Shown here: positions 52,974 to 62,133 of the stretch, piece after piece
How the letters are laid out: each line of letters opens with the position of its first letter
Numbering within the stretch: the first letter of the stretch is position 1
Origin: WHTX01 sp038255145
Lineage (GTDB): Bacteria > Actinomycetota > Acidimicrobiia > Acidimicrobiales > CAIXPF01
Assembly (NCBI GenBank): GCA_038255145.1
Contig: JBBSLP010000003.1
Location: 62,001-126,000, forward strand
DNA: 64,000 bases
Direction of reading: 5' to 3'
Notes under the pieces: model-generated
What the model saw: only the letters and a program-made list of their open reading frames with translations
Told to the model about the DNA's origin: nothing
The model's database searches: none
Translations under genes and position numbers: made by a program

Positions 52974-54164
52974 GTGGCTAGTTGGACCTTCACCTCGGAA
53001 TCTGTGACCGAGGGCCATCCCGACAAGATGGCCGACCAGATCTCCGATGCCATCCTCGACGCCATGCTGGCGCAGGATCCGATGAGCCGGGTGGCCTGTG
53101 AGACCTTCCTCACCACCGGGCTGGCCGTTGTCGGTGGTGAGATCACCACCTCCGCCTACGTCGACATCCCCGGCATCGTCCGTCAGACGATCTGCGAGAT
53201 CGGCTACGACCGGGGCAGCTTCCTGTTCGACGGCAAGACCTGTGGCGTCATGGTGGCCATCGGCGAGCAGTCGCCCGACATCGCCCAGGGCGTCGACGCC
53301 TCCGAAGAGGTGCGGGGCGGCAGCTCGGGCGAGGACATGCTCAACCAGCAGGGCGCTGGTGACCAGGGCATGATGTTCGGCTACGCCTGCGACGAGACCG
53401 ACGTGCTCATGCCGTTGCCCATCCACGTCGCCCACCGCCTGGCCGAGCGCCTGGCCGAGGTGCGCAAGACGGGTGAGGTGCCCTACCTGCGCCCCGACGG
53501 CAAGACCCAGGTGACCTTCGAGTACAAGGACGGCGAGCCGGTCCGGCTCAAGACCGTCCTCATCTCGACCCAGCACAACGATGGCGTCGACCGCGACACC
53601 ATGATCCGGCCCGACCTGATCGACAACGTGATCCGCCCCGTCATCCCCGAGCGCTTCCAGGGTGATGACTACGAGGTGTACGTCAACCCGACCGGTCGTT
53701 TCGTCATCGGTGGGCCGGTGGGCGACGCCGGCCTGACCGGGCGCAAGATCATCGTCGACACCTATGGCGGCATGGCCCGCCACGGCGGCGGCGCCTTTTC
53801 GGGCAAGGACCCGTCCAAGGTCGACCGCTCGGCCGCCTACGCCGCCCGCTGGGTGGCCAAGAACGTGGTGGCCTCGGGCGCGGCCCGGCGCTGCGAGGTC
53901 CAGGTGGCCTACGCCATCGGCGTGGCCCACCCCATCTCCCTGCTGGTGGAGACGTTCGGGACCCACACCGTGGACCCCGACGCCATCTCCGATGCCGTGA
54001 CGTCGGTGTTCGACCTGCGCCCGGCGGCCATCATCCGTGACCTGGGCCTGCGTCGACCCATCTATCGCCAGACGGCGTCCTACGGCCACTTCGGCCGCAC
54101 CGGCGACTTCCCCTGGGAGCAGACGGACCGCGTCGACGCCCTCAAGCAGACGCTGGGTCTCTGA
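52974..54164 (+). CDS. metK: S-adenosylmethionine synthetase
   Basis: Makes SAM from methionine and ATP, the cofactor used by QueA and by methyltransferases encoded nearby. 396 residues with FTSESVTEGHPDKMADQISD, GEITTSAYVDI, the GAGDQGMMFGYA hexapeptide region, and GGAFSGKDPSKVDRSAAYAA. AGGAG (52964-52968) is 5 nt before GTG 52974. A TAGCGT at 52921, overlapping the coaBC stop, may be its promoter. Confidence 0.97.
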   Translation: MASWTFTSESVTEGHPDKMADQISDAILDAMLAQDPMSRVACETFLTTGLAVVGGEITTSAYVDIPGIVRQTICEIGYDRGSFLFDGKTCGVMVAIGEQSPDIAQGVDASEEVRGGSSGEDMLNQQGAGDQGMMFGYACDETDVLMPLPIHVAHRLAERLAEVRKTGEVPYLRPDGKTQVTFEYKDGEPVRLKTVLISTQHNDGVDRDTMIRPDLIDNVIRPVIPERFQGDDYEVYVNPTGRFVIGGPVGDAGLTGRKIIVDTYGGMARHGGGAFSGKDPSKVDRSAAYAARWVAKNVVASGAARRCEVQVAYAIGVAHPISLLVETFGTHTVDPDAISDAVTSVFDLRPAAIIRDLGLRRPIYRQTASYGHFGRTGDFPWEQTDRVDALKQTLGL

Positions 54165-54223
54165 CCGCAGCCGACCGTCCTGGCGCCGACGGGCGCAGTG
54201 ACCACGGAGGGCGGGTCGTCGGG

Positions 54224-55996
54224 GTGCTCCCCGACGTGCCCGCCCTCGATCGCGTCCTCGACTACGTGCTCCCCGACGCGCTCGTCGTCGATGCCGCCGC
54301 TCCCGTGGTGGGCACCATCGTCCGGGTGCCCCTGCAGAGCCGCCGGGAGCGGGGTTGGGTGGTGGCCACGGATCGTGGGTCTCCTCCCGGGGTGCGCCTG
54401 CGGGCCGTGACCCGGGTGTCGAGCCGGGGTCCGGGACCCGAGCTCGTCGAGCTGGCCGGGTGGGCGGCCTGGCGTTGGGCCGGCCGCCGCACCACGTTCC
54501 TGCGGGCCGCGTCCCCGTTGCGCTCGGTCGGCCGCCTGCCCGCCTCGGCCCTGCGCCCCCCGCCGCCCGTCGTCGAGCCCGACGTGGCCTGGGCCGAATC
54601 GATCGCCGACGCCCTGGTCGGTGGTCCCCGGGTGTTGCGCCTGCCCCCCGATGCCGACCCCCTACCCCTGTTGCTGGCGGCCACGGCCCGGGGTCAGGCC
54701 CTGATCCTCACCCCGGCCCAGCACGACGCCCGTCAGCTGGTCACCCGGCTACGTCGGGCCGGTGTGGCCGCCGTGCACCACCCCGAGCGCTGGGCCGACG
54801 CCGCCGCGGGGGTGACCGTGGTGGGCTCACGGGCCGCGGCGTGGGCTCCGGCCCCCGACCTGGCCGTCGTCGTCGTCCTCGACGAGCACGACGAGCGCTA
54901 CCAGGACGAACGCGCTCCGACCTGGCACGCCCGCGACGTCGTCGTCGAGCGGGCCCGGCGGGCCGGCGTGCCCTGCGTGCTGGTGTCGCCCATCCCCACC
55001 CTCGAGGCCCTGGCCGCGGGCCCCCTGGTGGCCCCGTCACGGGCCGTGGAACGCCAGGGCTGGCCTGTCGTCGAGGTCATCGACCGCCGTCGTGACCCCG
55101 ACCCCCTGCGCAGCGGCCTGTACAGCGAGCGCCTGGGGGCTGCGCTGCGCTCGGGTGGGGTCGCCGCGGTGATCCTCAACCGCAAGGGCCGGGCCAAGCT
55201 GCTGGCCTGCAACGCGTGCCGGGCCCTGGCCACCTGTGACCGGTGCGGGGCGGCGTTGGCCGCCCCCGATGCCGAGCACCTGAGCTGTCCCCGCTGTGGG
55301 GCCACCCGGCCCCCGGTGTGCGCGGCGTGCGGGGCCACCCGCCTCAAGCTGCTGCGCCTGGGGGTGTCCCGCATGCGCGACGAGCTCGAGGCCCTGTTGC
55401 GCGAGCCGGTGGTCGAGGTCACCGCGGAGACCGAAGGCCTGGGTGGGCCCGGTGGCGCGGGCGGGCCGGGACGTCGAGGCGGGACGGGGGAGACGGCGGC
55501 GGCCAGGGTGTTCGTGGGCACCGAGGCCCTGCTGCACCGGTTGGGCTCGGCTGACGTCATCGCCTTCCCCGACCTCGACGGCGACCTGCTCGCCCCCCGC
55601 TACCGGTCGGCGGAACGGGTGCTGGCCCAGTTGACCCTGGCCGCCCGCCGTCTCGGCGGTCGGGGTGGGTCGCGTCTGGTGTTGCAGACCCGCCAGCCCG
55701 ACCCCGACGCGGTCAGGGCCGTGTTGCTGGCCGACCCCGGTCGCTTCAGCGCGGCCGAGGACGAGCGTCGCCGGGCCCTGCGCCTGCCTCCCCACACCTC
55801 GATGGCCGTGCTGTCGGGTCCGGGCGCCGTCGAGCTGGCCGACCGCCTGCGGGCCGTCGGCGCCGAGGTGCGGGGACCGGCGGATGACCGCTTCCAGGTG
55901 CGGGCCGCCAACGCCGCTGCCCTGGCCGACCACCTGGCCGCCGCCGGTCGCCCCCCGGACCGGGTCCGCATCGCCGTCGATCCCCTCGACGTCTGA
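54224..55996 (+). CDS. priA: PriA-like primosomal protein with degenerate helicase motifs
   Basis: 590 residues, shorter than active PriA (about 730). The N-terminal 3'-DNA-binding region (LPDVPALDRVLDYVLP) and the zinc region with paired cysteines (LACNACRALATCDRCGAAL, LSCPRCGATRPPVCAACG) are kept. The ATPase is degraded: no GxxGxGK[ST] Walker A was found, and the DExH position reads VLDEHDERYQDE. Actinobacterial PriA proteins are known to lack helicase motifs, so this fits. Start GTG 54224 (GGAGGG 12 nt upstream) trims the first beta strand; CTG 54161, overlapping the metK stop as CTGA, is in frame as an alternative. Confidence 0.87.
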   Translation: MLPDVPALDRVLDYVLPDALVVDAAAPVVGTIVRVPLQSRRERGWVVATDRGSPPGVRLRAVTRVSSRGPGPELVELAGWAAWRWAGRRTTFLRAASPLRSVGRLPASALRPPPPVVEPDVAWAESIADALVGGPRVLRLPPDADPLPLLLAATARGQALILTPAQHDARQLVTRLRRAGVAAVHHPERWADAAAGVTVVGSRAAAWAPAPDLAVVVVLDEHDERYQDERAPTWHARDVVVERARRAGVPCVLVSPIPTLEALAAGPLVAPSRAVERQGWPVVEVIDRRRDPDPLRSGLYSERLGAALRSGGVAAVILNRKGRAKLLACNACRALATCDRCGAALAAPDAEHLSCPRCGATRPPVCAACGATRLKLLRLGVSRMRDELEALLREPVVEVTAETEGLGGPGGAGGPGRRGGTGETAAARVFVGTEALLHRLGSADVIAFPDLDGDLLAPRYRSAERVLAQLTLAARRLGGRGGSRLVLQTRQPDPDAVRAVLLADPGRFSAAEDERRRALRLPPHTSMAVLSGPGAVELADRLRAVGAEVRGPADDRFQVRAANAAALADHLAAAGRPPDRVRIAVDPLDV

Positions 55997-56056
55997 CCGA
56001 CCTCCCTACGGGTGCCCGTGCTTCAGCGGGGCGGAGACCTGGTCGACAACAGGGCC

Positions 56057-56824
56057 ATGGTGACCGGCTACGTGCTCGACGAGGTGCTGGGCGTCGGCGC
56101 CCACGCCACCGTGTGGCGGGCCCATCGCCTCGGTCCCGTGCCCTTCGACGTGGCGGTGAAGCGGGTGGCTCGCGACGTCGGCGGTTCGAGCCGGCTGCGG
56201 GGAGAGGCTGCCGTGCTCGCCGCCTGCGACCATCCCAACCTCGTCCGGCTCATCGATGTCGTACCCGACGGTGGCGACGGCGGGGAGCACGTGGCCCTGG
56301 TCCTGGCGCTGGTGCGGGGTGGTTCGCTGGCCGCCGCGACTCGTGGCCCGGAGATGGCGGCCGCGGCCCTGGTGGGTTACCTGGTCGACGTGGCCGCGGG
56401 CCTGGGTGCGCTGCACCGCCACGGTGTGGTCCACGGTGACGTGAAGCCCTCCAACATCCTGCTCGCCGCCGACGGCGGCGCCGTGCTGGCCGACCTGGGC
56501 TCGGCCGGGCCCCGCGGTGGGGTCACGGTGGGTGAGGGCAGCGACGGCTACGCCGCCCCCGAGCTCGCCCGCCACGGGTTCCTCGACCCCCGCCTCGATG
56601 TCTACGGCCTCGGTGCGTGCGCCGTGGCCGTGCTCACCGGGGCCCGGCCCGGAGGGGGAGTCGGGGCCGGACGGGTGGCCGACCTCGGCGTGTCCCGCCA
56701 GCTGGCTGCCACCGTGGCTGCGGCCATGCACGCCGATCCCGACGAGCGGTTCCCCACCGCGGACGTCATGCGTGCCGCCCTGTTGGCCTGCCCGGAGGGT
56801 GACCCCCGCCGCTCGGCGGGCTGA
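56057..56824 (+). CDS. Small Ser/Thr protein kinase-like protein
   Basis: About 255 residues, essentially a bare kinase domain. Gly-rich loop LGVGAHATVWRAH, ATP-binding Lys in VAVKRV, catalytic loop GVVHGDVKPSNILLA (HGD for HRD), and metal site LADLGSAG (DLG for DFG), then GYAAPELARHG. There is no TM segment or sensor domain. It directly precedes an FHA-domain EccC-like ATPase, so phosphorylation sensed by that FHA domain is a reasonable guess. ATG 56057 was chosen; GTG 56012 is an upstream option. Confidence 0.8.
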   Translation: MVTGYVLDEVLGVGAHATVWRAHRLGPVPFDVAVKRVARDVGGSSRLRGEAAVLAACDHPNLVRLIDVVPDGGDGGEHVALVLALVRGGSLAAATRGPEMAAAALVGYLVDVAAGLGALHRHGVVHGDVKPSNILLAADGGAVLADLGSAGPRGGVTVGEGSDGYAAPELARHGFLDPRLDVYGLGACAVAVLTGARPGGGVGAGRVADLGVSRQLAATVAAAMHADPDERFPTADVMRAALLACPEGDPRRSAG

Positions 56825-56936
56825 GCGGGGGCTGCGCACGGGCGTCACCGTGGGCCAGGCCTGGGGTCGTCGTCCGCGCTGACTGGATGCATTGGCCTAT
56901 GCGCAGAGTGTGGTCGAGGCCTCACCCTGGCGGGCC

Positions 56937-59900
56937 ATGCTGATCCTGCACCACCACCGGTCGGGCCCCCGTCGCGTCGAGCTGCGGATCCACGGGGACG
57001 AGGCCACGGTGGCCGACCTGGCCCATGCGCTGGGGGAGACCACACCGCTGGTCGTCGACGGACAGCTGCGGTCCGCCGCCAGTGGCCTGGCCCGTCTCGG
57101 CCTGGGTGAGGGCAGCGAGGTCGGTGGTCCGCTGGCCTGTCCTCCGCTCCCGAGGTCGGGGCGGGCGCCCGCCGCTGTGCACGTCGTGGCCGGGGTGGAC
57201 GCCGCGGGTCGACGACCGCTGATGGCGGGGGAGTGGGTGCTGGGCCGCGACCGGGACACGGCCGACGTGGTCCTCGACAGCACCACGGTCTCGGCCCGTC
57301 ACGTCGTGGTGAGGGTGGGGCCCGAGGGTGGCGTCGAGCTGCGTGACCTGGGCTCGCGCAACGGCACCGCCATAGACGGGCAGCCCTGTCCGGCCTGGCG
57401 TCGTCTCCCTCCCGGTGGGCGGGCCCGCATCGGCGGGCTGAGCGTCCACCTGGCTCCCACCATCGACGACGACCGCCACCCCGGCATCGACGCCGGGCCC
57501 GCCGGCGGCCGTCCCGTGGTGGTGCACCACCGCCCACCCCGGGCCACGCCCCCGCCCGCGCCCGACCCGGTGATGGTGCCCCGGCCTCCTGCGGCCAGCC
57601 AGACCCGGCCCACGCTGGCCGTGGCCAGTGCCCTGCTGCCCGCAGTGGCCGGCTTGGCCATCGTGCTCATCACGGGCAACTGGCTGTTCGCCCTCCTCCC
57701 CTTGTTGGGTCCGTTGCTGGCCATCACCGCGTGGTGGCACAGCCGGCGCCAGGCCACGAAGGTGGGCCGGCGCGACCGGCTACGCCACGCCGCCGAGGTG
57801 GCCGTGCTGCGCACCGAGCTGACCGCGGCGGTGGCCACCGAGCGTCGGCGCCGCCGCGAGGTGCTGACCGATGTGGCCGAGGTGGTGCGCCGGTCCCGGC
57901 TGCCCAGCGTGCGCTTGTGGGAGCGCCGCCCCCACGATGCCGACTTCCTGCGCCTGGTGGCGGGGGAGGCCGACGTCGCCTGGGTGCCGCCCACCACCGG
58001 TGGGGCCACCTTCACGGCGGAATCCGCGTCTCCCCTGGTGGCCGCGGCCATGGCCGCAGCGTCGGTGCTGCGGGACGTGCCCGTCGAGCTCGACCTCTCC
58101 GCCGGCGGTGTCGTCGGCGTGGTCGGCCCGCCCGACGTGGCCCGGGCCGTGGCCGCCAGCCTGGTGCTCCAGGCCGCGGTGCTGCACGGCCCCGCCGACC
58201 TCGAGATCGTCGTCGCCGCCGGTGCCGAGGCTGGTGACGCCTGGTCGTGGACGTCGTGGCTGCCCCACGTGCGTGATCGCCACGGGGATCGTCGGCTGGT
58301 CTTCGAGGGGGGAACGGGGGCCAGCGGTCTGGTCGGGCTGTTGGACGGTCCTCGGCCCGAGGTGGCCGTGCGCCTGGTGGTGATCGACGACGAGGCCGTG
58401 CTCGGGGCTCGCCGCTCGCCGGCCCGGGCCCTGCTCGGCGGGGCGGCGGGTGCCGTCGCCGGTGTCGTCGTCGCCACCCGTCGAGACCGCCTGCCGGCGT
58501 CGTGCACCACGGTGGTGACCCTGGAAGGCCGTGACGGCGCGGCCACGGTCGACGACCTGCGGGCTGGCCGTCGCCAACGGGGCGTCGTCGTGGCCGGCCT
58601 GTCCGTGGCCCGGGCCGACGGCGCCGCCCGGTCCCTGGCCCGCTTCGACGATCCCGACGTTGCCGTGGCCGCGGTGGCCCGCCAGGTGGGTCTCACCGAC
58701 CTGCTGGGCGCGGGTGCCACCGATCCTGTGGCCATCGCCGCGGCCTGGGCGGCGAGCTGGGACGACGTCGGCCTCTCGGTGCCCCTGGGCATGGATGCCG
58801 ACGGTCCCGTCCCCGTGGACCTGGTGGTCGACGGTCCCCATGCCCTGGTGGCGGGGACGACGGGGGCGGGCAAGAGCGAGCTGTTGCGCTCGTGGGTGGT
58901 GGCCCTGGCCGCCCGGGTCGATCCCCGCCTGCTGTCCATCGTGCTGGTGGACTACAAGGGCGGAGCTGCCTTCGACGCCTGCGCCCGCCTGCCCCACACC
59001 GCGGCCGTGGTCACCGACCTCGACGCCACCCTGGGCGAACGGGCCCTGCGGGGGCTCGACGCCGAGCTGCGGCGCCGTGAGCGGCTGTTGCGCCAGGCCG
59101 GGGCGGCCGACCTGGTCACGTTGCGCCGCTCCGGGGGCGACGCCCCCACCCTGCCCCGCCTGCTGGTGGTGGTGGACGAGTTCGCCACCCTGGCCGCCGA
59201 GCTGCCCGGCTTCCTCGATGCCCTGGTCGGGGTGGCCCAGCGGGGCCGCAGCCTGGGCGTGCACCTGGTGCTGGCCACGCAGCGCCCTGCGGGCGTGGTC
59301 AACGACGCCATCCGGGCCAACACCAACCTGCGCATCGCCCTGCGGGTGCAGGACGCCCATGACGCCCACGACGTCATCGGTTCGGACCTGGCCGCCCGCC
59401 TGCCCCGGCACCGTCCCGGTGCCGCCGTGCTGCGCCTGGGGCCCAACGAGCTCGTCACCGTGCAGGCGGCCCACTCCTCGGCGCCGGTCGACCGCGCCGA
59501 CCGGTCCGTGGTCGAGATCGTGACCGCGGCCTCGCCCGCCGCGGCGCTGGCCGGGGGCATCGGGCCGCACGTGGGTGCCACGGGACCCACCCAGCTCGAA
59601 CAGGTGGTGGCGGCGTGTCGAGCCGCCGCCGCCACCTTGGGACTGTCACCGGTGGCGGCGCCGTGGACCGAGCCGCTGCCGGCGTCCCTCACGCTCGACG
59701 GTCTGGCCCGGCTGCCCGAGGCGGCCACGGCCGAGCCCGGCACGACCAGCCTGTGGCTGGCCGATGACCCCGACCACCAGCGCCGCCAGGTGGGGGGCTG
59801 GGACCTGGCCGAGGGCAACCTGGCCGTGTACGGGACCCGGGGGAGCGGCACGACCACCACCCTGGTCGCGGCGGCGGTGGCCCTGGCCTGCCGGTACGGG

Positions 59901-61160
59901 CCCGACGAGCTCCACGTGTACGCCATCGACGCCTCCGGCGGTGGCGGCCTCGACGTCCTCGCCGCCCTGCCCCACACCGCCGCTGTGGTCCGTCCCGGCG
60001 AGGGCGAGCGCCTCCAGCGCCTGCTGGGCCGGCTCACCGACGAGTTCGAGCGCCGTCGGGCCGGCGGCGGAGCGGGGCCCCGGCCCCGGATCGTCCTCCT
60101 GGTCGACGGCCTGGCCACCCTGGTGACCGAGCTGGACCAGCCCGGCGGCCTGGCCGTCGTCGAGCGCCTGCAACGCTTCCTCGGTGACGGCCCCGGCCTG
60201 GGCCTGCACACCGCGTTCACGGCGGAGCGGCCCGGCGGCGTCCGTCCCGCCATGGTGGCCGGGGTGGCCCAGCGCCTGGTGTTGGCCCTGGCCGACCCCG
60301 TCGACGCCCGCACCCTGGGCGCCCCCGTCGTCGGTGGTCCTCCGGGACGAGGTGTCGACCTGGTCAGCGGGTTGGTGGTCCAGGTGGCCAGGGCCGAGGA
60401 GGCCACGGTGAGGGGCCTCGTGGCCGGCGCCGGGGTGGCCGGCCCCGGGTGGCCTCGGCCGGTGGGCAGCCTGGCCGACCACGTGGCCTGGGAAGAGGTC
60501 TGCTCCGGCGCCTGGGGCCACGGGCGACCGTGGCTGCTGCCCCTGGGCATGGGCGCCCACGCCCTCGAACCCGCAGCGGTGTCCCTGCACCCGGCCGAGC
60601 ACCTGTTGGTGGCGGGGCCGGCCCGCTCGGGTCGGACCACGACCCTGCTCACCCTGGCCACCGCGCTGCGCGCCGCCCGACCCGATGTCACCGTCGTGGC
60701 CGTGCTGCCCCGCCCCTCCCCCCTGGCCGAGGGCCCCGTGGACCGGGTGCTCGGCGTTGCCGATCTGTACGAGCTGACCGACCTGGCCCTCGGGGCCCGC
60801 ACCGGCGGCCCCCTCGTGGTCCTCGTCGACGACGCCGAACTGGTCGACGACGGCGCCGGGGTGCTGGAACGGCTGCTCCTGGCCCGCGCCCCCGATGTCC
60901 ACGTGGTGGCAGCCGGCCGGGCCGATGCCCTGCGCACCTCGTACGGGGCGTGGCTGCGCCTGGTGCGCCAGTCCCGGGCCGGCCTCCTCCTCGCCCCCGA
61001 CATCGACCTCGACGGGGATCTGCTGTCCGTCCGCCTGCCCCGCAGGTCCCCGGCCCTGCCGGCCCCGGGCCGTGGCTACCTGGTGGGCGGCGCCGGCCCC
61101 GTGCTCATCCAGGTGGCCCGTCCGCCGGCCTCCCCGAACATCCTTGAAGATCTTTCATAG
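56937..61160 (+). CDS. FHA-domain FtsK/SpoIIIE ATPase, EccC/EssC-like (type VII secretion)
   Basis: About 1407 residues. A small N-terminal domain is followed by an FHA domain (about 90-165; WVLGRDRDTADVVLD, SARHVVV, LRDLGSRNGT), two close TM helices (about 225-266), and three FtsK-type ATPase modules. Module 1 (near residue 640) has an intact Walker A GTTGAGKSELL and Walker B LLVVVDEFATL. Modules 2 (near 966, GTRGSGTTTT) and 3 (near 1227, GPARSGRTTT) lack the Walker Lys. This is the EssC/EccC layout. The next gene encodes a WXG100 protein. TTG 56892 is an alternative start. Confidence 0.88.
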   Translation: MLILHHHRSGPRRVELRIHGDEATVADLAHALGETTPLVVDGQLRSAASGLARLGLGEGSEVGGPLACPPLPRSGRAPAAVHVVAGVDAAGRRPLMAGEWVLGRDRDTADVVLDSTTVSARHVVVRVGPEGGVELRDLGSRNGTAIDGQPCPAWRRLPPGGRARIGGLSVHLAPTIDDDRHPGIDAGPAGGRPVVVHHRPPRATPPPAPDPVMVPRPPAASQTRPTLAVASALLPAVAGLAIVLITGNWLFALLPLLGPLLAITAWWHSRRQATKVGRRDRLRHAAEVAVLRTELTAAVATERRRRREVLTDVAEVVRRSRLPSVRLWERRPHDADFLRLVAGEADVAWVPPTTGGATFTAESASPLVAAAMAAASVLRDVPVELDLSAGGVVGVVGPPDVARAVAASLVLQAAVLHGPADLEIVVAAGAEAGDAWSWTSWLPHVRDRHGDRRLVFEGGTGASGLVGLLDGPRPEVAVRLVVIDDEAVLGARRSPARALLGGAAGAVAGVVVATRRDRLPASCTTVVTLEGRDGAATVDDLRAGRRQRGVVVAGLSVARADGAARSLARFDDPDVAVAAVARQVGLTDLLGAGATDPVAIAAAWAASWDDVGLSVPLGMDADGPVPVDLVVDGPHALVAGTTGAGKSELLRSWVVALAARVDPRLLSIVLVDYKGGAAFDACARLPHTAAVVTDLDATLGERALRGLDAELRRRERLLRQAGAADLVTLRRSGGDAPTLPRLLVVVDEFATLAAELPGFLDALVGVAQRGRSLGVHLVLATQRPAGVVNDAIRANTNLRIALRVQDAHDAHDVIGSDLAARLPRHRPGAAVLRLGPNELVTVQAAHSSAPVDRADRSVVEIVTAASPAAALAGGIGPHVGATGPTQLEQVVAACRAAAATLGLSPVAAPWTEPLPASLTLDGLARLPEAATAEPGTTSLWLADDPDHQRRQVGGWDLAEGNLAVYGTRGSGTTTTLVAAAVALACRYGPDELHVYAIDASGGGGLDVLAALPHTAAVVRPGEGERLQRLLGRLTDEFERRRAGGGAGPRPRIVLLVDGLATLVTELDQPGGLAVVERLQRFLGDGPGLGLHTAFTAERPGGVRPAMVAGVAQRLVLALADPVDARTLGAPVVGGPPGRGVDLVSGLVVQVARAEEATVRGLVAGAGVAGPGWPRPVGSLADHVAWEEVCSGAWGHGRPWLLPLGMGAHALEPAAVSLHPAEHLLVAGPARSGRTTTLLTLATALRAARPDVTVVAVLPRPSPLAEGPVDRVLGVADLYELTDLALGARTGGPLVVLVDDAELVDDGAGVLERLLLARAPDVHVVAAGRADALRTSYGAWLRLVRQSRAGLLLAPDIDLDGDLLSVRLPRRSPALPAPGRGYLVGGAGPVLIQVARPPASPNILEDLS

Positions 61161-61168
61161 CATTTCAG

Positions 61169-61197
61169 TTGTTTTCGTATACCGCCAGCGATAGTGT
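61169..61197 (+). promoter_or_regulatory. -35/-10 promoter for the WXG100 gene
   Basis: TTGTTT (61169-61174) and TAGTGT (61192-61197) are separated by 17 bp in an unusually AT-rich patch after the EccC-like gene. A TSS near 61204 would leave a short leader with GGAGG 5 nt before GTG 61231. Confidence 0.55.
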
Positions 61198-61230
61198 GGA
61201 GGCACACCAACCAGCGCCTCGGAGGCTTCT

Positions 61231-61506
61231 GTGTCCGTCATCGTCAAGTCCACCCCGGAAGCCATCGAAGCCATCACCCGCATGCGCGCCGTGCTCGACA
61301 CCGGCCTGGCCCAGCAGCTGCAGGCGCTCGACGGCGCCGGCGTCGTGCTCGTCGAGCCGAACAACTGGGCCGGGCCCAAGGCCGACCAGTTCCGCACCAT
61401 GTGGCCCGAGACCAGCGGCCAGCTCAAGACGGCCCGCGAGGCCCTCGTGGCCCTGAACGACCAGCTCCGGGCGGTCCAGCAGAACATCCAGACCGCGGGC
61501 GCCTGA
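61231..61506 (+). CDS. WXG100-family (EsxA-like) secreted protein
   Basis: 91 residues, helix-turn-helix hairpin with the WXG motif as WAG in the turn (PNNWAGPKADQFRTMW). Size and motif position are standard for WXG100 substrates, which dimerise and leave through EccC/EssC. It lies 70 bp after the EccC-like gene and has its own promoter. No typical C-terminal YxxxD/E export signal is visible, so it may depend on a partner or be a structural component. Confidence 0.87.
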   Translation: MSVIVKSTPEAIEAITRMRAVLDTGLAQQLQALDGAGVVLVEPNNWAGPKADQFRTMWPETSGQLKTAREALVALNDQLRAVQQNIQTAGA

Positions 61507-61546
61507 CCCGGTCCTGCGGGCTCGGCCGGCAGCCGCGGCGCCGTCG

Positions 61547-61577
61547 CCTGACCACCGCGTCGTGCCCGGTGGTCAGG
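61547..61577. terminator. Hairpin between convergent genes, overlapping a stop codon
   Basis: Perfect 11-bp arms cctgaccaccg and cggtggtcagg with a 9-nt loop lie between the WXG100 gene and the minus-strand TrmH-like gene. The right arm contains the TrmH-like stop codon (61573-61575). Suited to stop transcription from both sides. Confidence 0.55.
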
Positions 61578-62133
61578 TCCTGGGGCTGGGACCAGGCGCG
61601 GGGGTGGCCCACTCCTGGCGGCGGACCTCGTAGATGGCGGCCGCGGTGGCCATGGCCACGTTGAGCGAGCCCACCCGGCCCACCAGGGGCACGTAGCCCA
61701 CGGCGTCGCAGGCTCGCAGTGCGGCGGCCGACAGGCCCCGTTCCTCGTGGCCCAGCACCAGGGCCACGTCACCGCCGAGGTCCACCTCGAACAGGGGTCG
61801 GGCCGCGTCGGTGAGCTCGACCCCCACGGTGCGGTAACCGGCCTTCTTGGCCGCATCCAGGGCCTGGGTGATCGTGTCCGTGGGGTGCCAGGTCAGCAGG
61901 CGGTCCGTACCCATGGCCGTCTTCTGCACCTTGGCGTTGCCCAGCTCCAACGTGCCGCTGATCCACACCTGCTCCACCCCGAAGGCCGCGGCCAACCGGG
62001 AGATGGAGCCCAGGTTGAAGGGGTTCTGCACGCCGTCGAGCACGAGGGCCAGACGGCCGTTGGTCGCTCGTCGCCACCGTCGGTGGAGCCGCTTGAGATC
62101 GGTGGAGCCCAGGTGCTTGCCCGGGGTGGTCAC
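61573..62133 (-). CDS. SpoU/TrmH-family RNA 2'-O-methyltransferase
   Basis: 186 residues with the three SPOUT motifs: motif 1 LVLDGVQNPFNLGSISRLAA, motif 2 ALVLGHEERGLS, motif 3 YVPLVGRVGSLNVAMATAAA (trefoil knot and SAM site). It looks closest to TrmH-type tRNA ribose methyltransferases, though the target nucleotide cannot be decided from the sequence. GTG 62133 overlaps the stop of the upstream methyltransferase as GTGA, so the two are co-expressed. Confidence 0.88.
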   Translation of the reverse strand: MTTPGKHLGSTDLKRLHRRWRRATNGRLALVLDGVQNPFNLGSISRLAAAFGVEQVWISGTLELGNAKVQKTAMGTDRLLTWHPTDTITQALDAAKKAGYRTVGVELTDAARPLFEVDLGGDVALVLGHEERGLSAAALRACDAVGYVPLVGRVGSLNVAMATAAAIYEVRRQEWATPAPGPSPRT

